Shown here piece after piece: positions 34,739 to 45,900 of a stretch of DNA of 64,000 nt (position 1 is its first letter; each line of letters opens with the position of its first letter). The position numbers and the translations under genes were made by a program. The stretch comes from Myxococcales bacterium (lineage in GTDB: Bacteria > Myxococcota_A > Bradymonadia > Bradymonadales > GCA-2716585): assembly GCA_002716585.1 (NCBI GenBank), contig PBBL01000011.1, forward strand, positions 62,001 to 126,000, written 5' to 3'. Below the pieces are notes generated by a model, which was not told where the DNA came from, did no database searches, and saw nothing but the letters and a program-made list of their open reading frames with translations.

Positions 34739-35252
34739 TTCATGACCCTCCGACGTAAGCAGTGGCACGTCACGCGTCGCGCCTCGTGTAGTCGCCCGCG
34801 CCGCTGTGCCGTTGGATATCCCCGCTCCACCCCCACCAGCACGGTGAGGAACTCACTTCTTGGAAGTGAGCGAAGCAGGGACATTAGTGATCGATTCAAG
34901 GACCGTCAACCGAAAAAATCGGCACGACGACGATTTTACATCCGACCCGTCCTCAAGGGGGTCGAGCAACGTCTCAAGCGCGTCTCGCGCTCACTCCGCT
35001 GGGCAGGCGTCTCGCCTGCGTCCACAGCCGCGCCACGGTCCACCACTCCACGCCTCATCCGACGGCGGATGAGACAGGTCATGGTGGGGGCGCTCCCGGC
35101 TCAAGCGTCAGGTCGCTTTTTCGTGCCACTTCAGGTAGGTTCGGCGCTGGCCGCCCCTGCCCTCAGCACAGCGCTCAGGATAGACATTCTGGCCCAGGGA
35201 TCAATGGTCACCGGGGCGTTTTTTGGACCAGACCGCATCGAACAGGTCCGCG
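34739..35252. other. Intergenic region between polyamine operon and cyclase operon
   Basis: This stretch is about 510 bases long, with no gene I accept. It holds the speD promoter (34881-34909) and two small plus-strand hairpins, GCAGGCG-TCT-CGCCTGC at 35003-35019 and CTCATCC/GGATGAG near 35054-35073. The long leader of speD (about 135 bases) contains CACTTC-CAA-GAAGTG near 34858-34872. I see no known riboswitch. The cyclase promoter was not identified. Confidence 0.5.
34881..34909 (-). promoter_or_regulatory. Promoter of the speD operon
   Basis: Minus-strand TTGACG (34904-34909) and TAATGT (34881-34886) are 17 bases apart in an AT-rich patch. The transcript would have a leader of about 135 bases before the TTG start of speD. 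Confidence 0.5.
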
Positions 35253-37036
35253 ATGGACAACACCCCCTCCAACACCCCTCGGGTCCGCTTCCCGATCTGG
35301 CTCAAGCTCACCCTGGCGCTCGCGCTCTTCGCGGTCTTCCCTGGCGTCATCGCCGCCTACACCCTCATCTCCCAGAACCGCGCCGACCTGATCGCCAACC
35401 AGTACATGGTCCAGGACGCCACCACGAGCGCCCTCGAGTACGGCTTCTCGGACGTCCTCGTCAACGCGCAGGACGACCTCCACATCGCCGCCCACGCCTT
35501 CGCCGACGACGCCCTCGACGGCGAGACGCGCCTGCGCCTCGTCCTCGCGATCGTCGGCGCCAGCGCCAGCCTCGACCACGCCGACGTCTACGACCACAAG
35601 GGCGCGCTGATCGACCGCATCCGTGAAAAACGGACCGCCACCCGCGCCTGGAGCAGCGACCCCGACCCCGAGCTGCCGCCTGAGCTGCTCAAGGACGCCC
35701 GCGACAAGGAGATCGCCTTCGGACCGCTCTCCTCCAGCGACGGCAACAGCCGCATCCTGCTCGTCGCCCCGATCCGCGCCCAGGGGCGCCTCACCGGCTA
35801 CATCGCCGCCCGCGCGGCGTTCGACCAGGAGGCGCTCCAGCAGCAGATCAGCGACCACATCCAAGCCCGCTTCGCGGGCCTGCCCGACTCCATCATCATC
35901 ATCGACCGCGAGATGCGGATCGTCGCCCACCAGGACCCCGAGCGGGCCGCCTCGCGCGCCTCCGTCGCCGCCTCGCCGCTGCTCGTCGGGTACGGCGCCA
36001 ACTTCGAGGGGCGCGCCGTCTACGCCGACGCCTTCACCCACCCCGACGAGGGGCGGGAGTACATCGGCACCGTGCGCCCGATGTCTCAGCTCCCCTTCGC
36101 GATCGTGGTCCAGCAACCCACCGAGGAGGTCCTGCGCTCGCTCCACACGGTCAGCTCCACGGTCTGGACGGTCCTCGGCTTCGCGCTGCTCCTCTCGATC
36201 GTCGCCGCCATCCTCATCGCCCGCCAGCTCGCCGTCCCGATCCGCCTCCTCACCGCGCAGGCCACGGCGCTCGCGCAGCGCCGCTTCGAGCAACGCACCC
36301 ACCTCAAGACCTGGGACGAGCTGTCCATCCTCGGTCACGCCATGAGCCAGGCCGCGACCGACCTCAAGGAGAGCGAGGAGAAGCTCCTCCAGGAGCAGGC
36401 GATCCGCGGCGACCTCGGCCGCTACCTCCCCCACGCGCTGGTCGATCGCATCGTCACCCGCGAGCAGGACATGCACCTCGGCGGCGAGCGACGCCAGATC
36501 ACCACCCTGTTCGCCGACGTCGTCGCCTTCACCCCGCTGAGCGAGCGCCTCGCCCCCGAGGACGTCGTCGCCATCCTCAACCAGCTGTTCACCATCCTCA
36601 CCGAGATCGTCTTTCGCCACGGCGGCACCGTCGACAAGTTCATGGGCGACTGCCTGATGGCGTTCTGGGGCGCGCCCACCTCCCAGGAGGACGACGCACA
36701 GCGCGCCCTGGAGGCCGCCGAGGACATGCTCCAGTGGCTCGAGATCGGCAACGCGGGCTGGTCGGAGCAGTACGGCATCACCATCCAGATCGCCATCGGC
36801 GTCAACACCGGCGAGGCGCTCGTCGGCAACATCGGCTCGGAGACGCGCATGGCCTACACGGCGATCGGCGACGCCGTCAACGTCGCCGCCCGGCTCGAAG
36901 CGCTCGCCCGCCCCCAGCAGATCCTCATCACCGAGGCCACCCGCCGCGCCGCAGGCGAGATGTTCGAGTACGTCCCCCAGGGCACCCGCGACCTGTCGGG
37001 GCGCTCCGAGGCCGTCACCGTCTTTGAGGTCCAGCC

Positions 37037-37040
<4 letters not shown>
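35253..37040 (+). CDS. Membrane-bound class III adenylate cyclase
   Basis: A 595-residue protein. Membrane helices at about 15-37 and 296-317 flank a periplasmic Cache-like sensor domain. A HAMP segment (about 318-372) and a short coiled coil follow, then a class III cyclase domain (about 415-560). Metal aspartates lie in LFADVVAFTPLSE and KFMGDCLMAFWG. The adenine-selecting Lys and Asp appear in VDKFMGD and IGDAVNVAARLE, so ATP, giving cAMP, is the predicted substrate. ATG 35253 is preferred over an upstream TTG. The stop overlaps the kinase start (ATGA), so sensor cyclase and kinase are made together. Confidence 0.88.
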
Positions 37041-38427
<1,387 letters not shown>

Positions 38428-38428
<1 letters not shown>

Positions 38429-40497
38429 TGGCGATCAAGCTGAGCCCGGACATCGCGCTGCCCATCCTCCTCACCGCCGCGTGCCTGGTGGCCGCGCCGA
38501 CGGTCGCCTCCGCGCAGGAGGGGCAGACCTTCGTCTACACCATCAAGGGCGGCGAGACCTGCATGTCCATCGCTGAGCGCTTCTACGGGGAGAAGACCCA
38601 CTACAACCTGATCCACCAGCACAACCCCGACCTCGGCCCGCTCCCACACGACCTCCAGCCAGGACAGCAGATTCGCCTCCCCCTCCTGATCGACGACCCC
38701 GACGCGCGCGTCACCGGGCGCCGCGGCGAGGTGCGGGCGAAGCCTCCGGCGAGGCCCTCGTGGAAGAGCGCGGCGCTGGGGCTGGAGTTGTACCGCGCGT
38801 GGCGCGTCAACTCCCGCGATGAGGCCGCCGCCGAGCTGACCTTCCTCGACGCCTCACGGCTCTACATGCGCGAGAACACCCTGGTGATCATCTACGGCAG
38901 CACCAGCCGCAAGATCCGCCGCCAGACCACCGAGGCCGAACTCCAATACGGCACCCTCCGCGCCCGCATGGACGACCTCGCCGGAGGTCAGAAGGCGCTG
39001 GAGGTGTCCACCCCGGCCTCCGACGCGGAGTTGAGCGGCGGCGAGGCGCTGATCAACGTCGATGAGGAGAAGGTCACCCGCGTCGCGAACCACAGCGGCC
39101 GCCCCGCCCGGGTCGCGGGGAACTCGGCGCGGCGCTCCCGCTCTCCAGCCAAACGCGAGCGCCACGTCGTCCAGGTCAACGCCGGGATGGGCAGCAAGGT
39201 CTCGGTCGGTCAGGACCCCACCCCCCCCAAGCCGCTGCCCCCCGCGCCCGCGTGGGCCACCCCAGCGCGGCGCGCCGTCTTCGCCCCCGGGGGGCAGATC
39301 GCGATCTTCTCCTTCTCCTGGGCCCCGGAGCCCAAGGCGTCGCGCTACCGCGTCGAGTTCTTCGCCGACGCCAACCGCACCCGCAGCCTCGGCGCGACCA
39401 CCACGCCAGGCACCGAAGTCGAGCTTCAGCAGCCGCCGGGGAGCTACTTCGTCACTGTCTCCAGCATCGACGACGACAAATTCGAGGGGCCACCCTCCGC
39501 GATCGCCCGGGTGGAGGTCCTGCCGCTCAAGGCGCTCGGCCCCAACAACACCTGGCTCAACGAGGTGGACAGCGTCCCCGCGGGCTCCCGGCTGAGCCTC
39601 CCGGACCGCGGCGCCTGCACCCTCAACGGCGAACCCGCCTCCCAGACCCAGCTCCTCGTCAAGCCGGGCGTCTACACGCTGCGCTGTCAGCTCCCCAGCG
39701 CCCCGGAGCCCGTCGAGACCGAGATCAACGTCCTCCCACTGGAGGTCGATTGGAGCAGCGCTGCGGGCGAGGCCACGATCCAGCGCGGCGCCGTCACCCC
39801 GATCGAGGTGCGCCTCTCCCAGGACGTGCATGCCCCGCTCAAGGGGCTCCCGCCCGCGGAGATCGAGGTCGGGACCCTCGTCAAGCGCGAGCCCGGCGTC
39901 TGGGAGACGACCGTCCAGGCGAACGACGGGGCGCCCGAGCGCTTCTCGCTCCCCATCGCGATCGACGTCGAAGGCGCCCCGGTGCTGGGCGCGGTGGAGG
40001 TGCAGGTCGAGCGCGGCGCCGCCCCCGAGGAGGAGGAGCTGCTGCTCGTGGAGCTGGGGGCGCTCTTTGACTATGGGTTCCTGTACGCCTCAGGGGCGGA
40101 GGGTGACCTGGCGACCAACCGCTCTCTGCTCCGCCCAGGCTTCCGCGCGGGCCTCCTGGTGGGGCGCCTCGTCTTCGTCGAGGCCGAGCTGGCGCCGGTC
40201 TTCGACCTCCCTGAGGAGGGAGAGGGGCTGACCCGCGCCAGCTACCGCGCCCACGCAGGCGTCTTGATCGATCGGGGCGCGCTCTCGCCGCTGATCCTGC
40301 TCGGGCGAGGCTCGGACATCTTCGTGGGCAACGACGAGCGCATCCAGCCCATCACCTACCTCGGGTTGGGGCTGCGCTGGGAGGCGACGCGGGACGTCGT
40401 CCTGCGCATGGAGCTGCGCCAGGGGCTCGTCGTTCAGGACGACGACGCGCTCGCCAACCAGACCAGCGCCCTGCTCGGCGTCCACTTCGTGTACTGA
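38428..40497 (+). CDS. Secreted LysM-FecR domain protein with barrel-like C-terminus
   Basis: A 689-residue exported protein. Signal peptide about 1-29 (cleavage after ASA) precedes a LysM peptidoglycan-binding domain (about 34-80: TIKGGETCMSIAERFYG, ending LQPGQQIRLP). A FecR domain (about 125-215) has the LYMRENTLVIIYG and ALEVSTPASDAELSGG patterns. Two Ig/FN3-like regions follow, and a C-terminal section of alternating strands ending in HFVY, like an outer-membrane strand, completes the protein. LysM-FecR proteins are found with Ser/Thr kinases or cyclases in deltaproteobacteria; function is unproven. It is third in the coupled operon (TGATG) and may be the envelope element sensed or controlled by it. 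Confidence 0.8.
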
Positions 40498-40517
40498 CGC
40501 GAGCGGACGCTCCAGCG

Positions 40518-42986
40518 TCAACGCACCTCGATCTCCACCTCGCGCTCCACCTCACCTCGCCCCACCCCGCTCCGGTGCGTCCCACGACGCAGCGGCCAAT
40601 AGAGCGTGAACGGCGCCGCCGCGCGCCCCACCGGCTCGCCACCGACGAACCAGGTCAGCGGACCCTCGACCCCCTCCAGGTGGGCTCGGAGCGCCAGCTG
40701 TTGGTCCTCCGGGCGCCCCTCGGGGTCGAGGATGAACACGTCGCCTGGCAGCGGGTGGACGATGCGGGGGCGTGTTTCAACGGCCAAGGCTTCAACCGCG
40801 CCTCCATCACACAGCGGGGACCAGCCGCGCGGCGGCAGCTCAAGCCCCTGCTCCAACGCCCACTCCTCCCAGGCCGGGGGCACCTGGTGAAACACGTGGG
40901 TCTCCACGAACTCCGCGGGACAGGTCAGCCGCGCCCTCAAGCCGTTGCGCGTGTCGATCGCGACCGCCTGGTGCACCTCACACCGCTCGGGGCCTTCGCC
41001 CCGATGCCCGCCCGCGTCAGGCGCCCCGGAGGCGCCGCGACGACGCTGATGAAACAGCTCCACGCGCACACCGGGGCAGGACGGCCCGGCGGGCTGACCG
41101 CTCAACGCGCACACCTCGTGCGACCCGACCTCGGCGGGGCGCTCAAACCAGGGCACGTCCGCCGGTCCCGCCGCCTCGGGGTAGAGCTGCTGGAAGACCG
41201 CGCGCAGCATCGGCGCCGCCCCGGTCACGCCGCTCACCCGGTTCATCGGCGAGCCGTCGAAGTTCCCCACCCACACCGCCACGGTGTACTCCGGGGTCAC
41301 CCCCACCGCCCAGTTGTCGCGGAAGTTCGTGCTCGTCCCTGTCTTGGCCGCCACCCGGTAGGGGAGCGCCAGCGGGCCGTTCGCCCCGAACCCGACCAGC
41401 CGCGCGTCGTCGTCGCTGAGCATGTCCAGCAGAGTGTACGCCACGTCGCGCTCGAACCCCCGCCGCGCTGGCGCGTCCTGAGCCCTCCAGGGCGCGCCGT
41501 CCACCGCGGCAAGGGTCCTCCACGGGCGCCACTCGCCGAGCCGCCCCAGCGCGGCGTAGGCCGCCGCCAGGTCCACCAGCCGCACCTCGCCGTCACCCAA
41601 CACAAACCCGAGCCCGTAGTACTCGGCGTCCTGGGTCAACGTCTCCAGCCCGGCGCGGCGCAGGCGCGACAGCAGGCTCTGCGCTCCGACCTCCGCCGTC
41701 ACCGCCACCGCGGGCACGTTCAACGAGCTACCCAACGCGTCCCGGACGCTGACCGGGCCGTGGAACCGGTGGTTGAAGTTCATCGGCACGTACACCCCGG
41801 TCCCCTCCGGGAACTGGGTCGGCAGATCGGCGATCGGGTCGGCCGCCGTCCCGCCGCTCTCCAGGTAGAGGCCGTACGCGAACGGCTTGAGGGTCGAGCC
41901 CGGCTGGCGCAGCGCCACGACCCCGTCGTTGCCCCCCAGCGCCTCCCGATCCCAGTAATCGCGCGAGCCCACCCAGGCCAGCACCTCGCCGGACTGGGTG
42001 TCCAGCACGACGACGGCGCCCTGGGAGACACCCCGGCGCTCCACCCGGGCGATCCAACTCTCGACGATCCCCTCGACGCCGCGCTGGAGGTTCAGATCCA
42101 GCGTCGTCCGCACCACCGCCGGGCGCCGCCCACGAAGCTCCTCCATGACCCGATCGGTCAGGTGGGGCGCCTCCACCGAGCCGCGCCGGGGGCGAATCAC
42201 GAGCGGCTCCTGGGCGGCGCGGTCGTGCTCGGCCTGGCCGATGGCGCCCCGCTCCAACATCGCCGCCAGGATCTGGCGTTGACGGGCGCGCGCGCCCTCC
42301 AGGTTCCGGTACGGGTTGAGCGCGCTGGGCGCCTGCGGCAAACCCGCGAGCAGCGCCGCCTCGGCCAGCGACAGCTGCGACGCGGGCTTGCCGAAGTACA
42401 TCCGGGCCGCCGCCTCGATCCCGAACAGCTGGTTGCCATAGGGGACGCGGTTGAGGTACTGCGCCAGGATCGCGTCCTTGTCCAGCGACCGCTCCAGGCG
42501 CACCGCCCAGATCAGCTCCATCACCTTGCGGCGCAGCGTCCGCGGCTGATCGGCGTACTTGATGCGCTTGACGGTCTGCTGCGTCAGCGTCGACGCCCCG
42601 GTCACGAGGCGGCGCCGCTGGATGTTGTAGACCGCCGACCGCCCGATCGCGATCGGATCAAACCCCAGGTGCTCGTAGAACCGCTTGTCCTCGGCGTGGA
42701 TCGTCGCCGCCTGCGCGTGCGGCGAGATCTCCTCCAGCGACAGCCAGCGCGACCGCCCCTCGCCGTCGCTGAGCAGCTCCCGCAGCGGGCGCTCCTCGCG
42801 ATCGACGATCATGGTGCTGGTCACCGGCTCGGGGGACAGCTCCTCCGCCGGGAACGGCACCGCCACCACCCAGGTGAGCAGCGCCGCGGCCAGCGCCACC
42901 AGCCCGAACCCGAGCTGGCGGCGCCGCGACCGCCGCGACCGCCGTCGCCGCGCGACCTTCTTCGTCGTGTCGGTGTGCTCCATCAT
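40518..42986 (-). CDS. pbpC: Penicillin-binding protein 1C
   Basis: An 822-residue bifunctional murein synthase. A membrane anchor lies at about 27-45. The GT51 glycosyltransferase domain has EDKRFYEHLGFDP (99-111) with the catalytic Glu, and STLTQQTVKR. The transpeptidase domain has RQPGSTLKPFAYG (SxxK), GSSLN and AAKTGTS. The C-terminal BiPBP_C beta domain (about 720-822) is specific to PBP1C. It polymerises and crosslinks peptidoglycan in the periplasm. The start overlaps the stop of the alpha-2-macroglobulin gene (ATGA), so the pair forms the known pbpC-yfhM-type operon in which the macroglobulin is thought to trap proteases while PBP1C repairs the wall. Confidence 0.93.
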   Translation of the reverse strand: MMEHTDTTKKVARRRRSRRSRRRQLGFGLVALAAALLTWVVAVPFPAEELSPEPVTSTMIVDREERPLRELLSDGEGRSRWLSLEEISPHAQAATIHAEDKRFYEHLGFDPIAIGRSAVYNIQRRRLVTGASTLTQQTVKRIKYADQPRTLRRKVMELIWAVRLERSLDKDAILAQYLNRVPYGNQLFGIEAAARMYFGKPASQLSLAEAALLAGLPQAPSALNPYRNLEGARARQRQILAAMLERGAIGQAEHDRAAQEPLVIRPRRGSVEAPHLTDRVMEELRGRRPAVVRTTLDLNLQRGVEGIVESWIARVERRGVSQGAVVVLDTQSGEVLAWVGSRDYWDREALGGNDGVVALRQPGSTLKPFAYGLYLESGGTAADPIADLPTQFPEGTGVYVPMNFNHRFHGPVSVRDALGSSLNVPAVAVTAEVGAQSLLSRLRRAGLETLTQDAEYYGLGFVLGDGEVRLVDLAAAYAALGRLGEWRPWRTLAAVDGAPWRAQDAPARRGFERDVAYTLLDMLSDDDARLVGFGANGPLALPYRVAAKTGTSTNFRDNWAVGVTPEYTVAVWVGNFDGSPMNRVSGVTGAAPMLRAVFQQLYPEAAGPADVPWFERPAEVGSHEVCALSGQPAGPSCPGVRVELFHQRRRGASGAPDAGGHRGEGPERCEVHQAVAIDTRNGLRARLTCPAEFVETHVFHQVPPAWEEWALEQGLELPPRGWSPLCDGGAVEALAVETRPRIVHPLPGDVFILDPEGRPEDQQLALRAHLEGVEGPLTWFVGGEPVGRAAAPFTLYWPLRRGTHRSGVGRGEVEREVEIEVR

Positions 42987-45900
42987 TGGATCCTCACCTT
43001 GAGCGCCTGGGTGCGGCCGTAGGTGTTCGGCGCGTACATCTCCTCGACGCGGGCGCCGGGGACGGTGAAGGTGCCCGGCGTGGTCGCCCGCGCCAGGTAC
43101 GCGTGGTTGTAGACCCCGTTGCGGAGCGAGTCGGCGAACAGCAACACCCGATCGTCGCGCTGCTCGATGAAGTCAAACCCATACGACGGGTACCACCACC
43201 AGTCGTCGTCATCGTCGTCCTGAGACCCCTCCATCCCTTTGAAGTGGCTCGCGGTCGTGTTGAACGCCGTGTTGATGGGCTCGAAGCCCGCAGGGAGCGG
43301 ATCCTCGATCGCGACGTAGTGGCGGTCCTCGGGGACCACCACCGTCAGCCTCACCTTGACCACCTGGCCCGGCTTGACGTCCGTCACCACCTGGCCCTTG
43401 TTGGGGCCGTCCACGGCGATGTACTCGCGCATCAGCGTAAAGCCGTTGTCATAGACCGTCTCTGGCGCCTTCTCACGGACGTAGGAGAGGCGGATGTTGT
43501 AGTACAGCGGCCCCCCCGTCCCCTCACGGATCAGCGACAGCACGTCACCCTCGCGGCCCACCAGATCCTTCATCGGGATGTGGACGTGGCGCGCCGCCAG
43601 ATCGCGCCCCTCGAAGCGCTCCTCCATCAGGACCTTGTCGCCGACCCCGATCACGGCGGTGTAGTTGGGCGCCTCCTGCTCCGTCGTCTTGATGTGGTCG
43701 GTCAACGAGAGCACCGCGAAGGCGTTGTCCTGCGTGCTGATCCAGCGGCCGCGCACCCGCGCCTTGAGCAGCCCCCGCGCGAAGCGGGCGACGCGCGGGT
43801 CCTTGGGCATGGCCCGGCTCATCGCCATGAGCGCGATGGAGTTGGCGCGCACGTCCGAGTCCATCGTCACCCAGTAGCGGTCGTCGCGGCTGGAGGGCAG
43901 GCTCATCTCGCTGCCGTTGTCCTCGACGTCCACGAGCATGTCGTTGAGCAGGTCCTGCACCATGCGGTCGTCGCCCTTGGCCTCCAGGACCGCCATCGCG
44001 AGCAGGCCGCGGGCGAAGTGGGGCAGCTCGTGGCGGGTGTTGTACATCACCTCGTGGTACGAGGGCTCCGGCTCGCCCGCCACCGCCAGCACGTAGGCGG
44101 CGAACGGCTTGACCACGGCCATCGCCTCGCGGTTCCAGTAGTTCGGCGTCTCGACCTCCTCACGCAGCACGCTCCGCAGGTAGTTCTTGAGCCGCGTCAG
44201 GCGCGCCTCGTCCACCTCGTAGCGGCCAGACCGGGCCGCGGTCACGAGCGCCAGCCCCCCATAGACCGACCCCCACGGGTGCGCCGTCGAGCCGCCGGGC
44301 CAGTAGGCCAGCCCGCCCTCGTAGGTCTGCATCTTCCACAAGCGGTTGAGGCCCGCCTGGGCGAAGGTCTTGACCTGACCCTCGTCGATGCCCGGCAGCG
44401 GCACGCCCTCGATCATCTCCCCCATCGCCACGAGCGGCAACGTCCGCCCGGTGGTCTGCTCCACGCAGCCGTAGGGGTAGCCGACCAGGTAGTGCAGGCC
44501 CGGGAGCAGCTCCGCCACCGCCGAGCTGGCCAGCTCGATGTCGAGCCCACCGACCGACGCGACGACGTCCTCCGGCAGGTTGAGCCGCTTCCACAGCACG
44601 CCCGAGCCGCCCGTGCTCGACACCCGCCCGCTCTCGTTGATCGACTCCGTCACCGCCGGGTACTTGACCGGGATGGACCACTCCACCGCGTCCGAGCCGA
44701 CGAACCCCGCCACGCCCTGCGCCTTGAAGCGGAACGACGCCTTGCCCGGGTCGCCCACCCGCGCCGGGAAGGCCAGCTCACGGATCTCGTCGGGTCCGAG
44801 GTCCACGGTCTGCCGCTCGCCCGCCGTCAGCGTCACCGGACCGGAGGCGTCGACCTCGACCTCGACCTTGCCCGCGCGGCCCCCCACGGTCTGGACGACC
44901 ACGCGCACGTCAAAGCGGTCGCCCGCCGACAGGAAGCGCGGCAGCGCCGGGCGGAGCATCAGCGGCTTCTGGACCGTGACCCGCGACTCGGCCGAGCCAA
45001 AGCGGTTGCCCCCCGACACCGCGACCGCCATCAAGCGGAACGCGGTCAGGTTGTCGGGCAGCTTGAACTCCACCGAGGTCGCCCCGGAGGCCCCGACCTG
45101 GACCGTCGGCATGAACGCCGCGGTCGTCGCGAAGGCCGAGCGGTAGTTCGTCGACTCGCCGAACGTGCCGCCGCCGCCCTCGTCGCCCTTGTTCGCCTCG
45201 TCCTCCATGTCCACCTTCGCCAGGATGGCGCGGCGGCTCTCCGCCGTCACCACCGCGATCGACTGATGGCGGAAGAAGACCGACTCGGGGCGCGGGGTCT
45301 TGTACCCGGTGAGGCTGAGGACGCCCTCGTCCACGGCCATGAAGGTCACCTCACCCGCGACGGGCTGCCCGTTCGCGTCCTTGAGGTCGATCCGGGCCTG
45401 GACCGTCTCGCCGGGCTCGTAGATCTCCTTCTCAGCCTCCACGGACACCATGAGCCGCTGCCCGCTGGAGTCCACGTTCAACGACGCGTAGCCCATCTTG
45501 TACGCGGGCTTGCCCGGATCGACGCCCGGCGCGTCCTTGTCGGGGTTGTCCACCCGGCCGCGGACGAGCACGACCGACACGTAGGCGTTGGGCATGAGGT
45601 CCTCGGTCACCGGGATCTCCAGGGTCTGCGCCGAGCCCTTGATCGGCACCACCTTCTGCTCCAGCACGCCGCGGCGCTCGACCGTGACCAGCGCCTGCGC
45701 CTCGCGGAAGGGCGACTTGACCATGATCCGCGCCGTGTCGCCGACCTGGTAGGTCTTCTTGTCAGCGATCAGCTCGATCCGCTCGTCGTCGTCGCGACCC
45801 CACCAGAAGTACCCGCCGCCCCAGGCGTAGAGGCTCTCCGAGGTCTGGATCACGTTCCCGACCTTGTCCTTGCTGGTGGCCTTGAGCACGTAGTAACCGG

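Noticed and set aside
40575..43022. 815-codon open frame antisense to pbpC
   Set aside because: It is Arg/His/Pro-rich shadow sequence of an unambiguous penicillin-binding protein gene.
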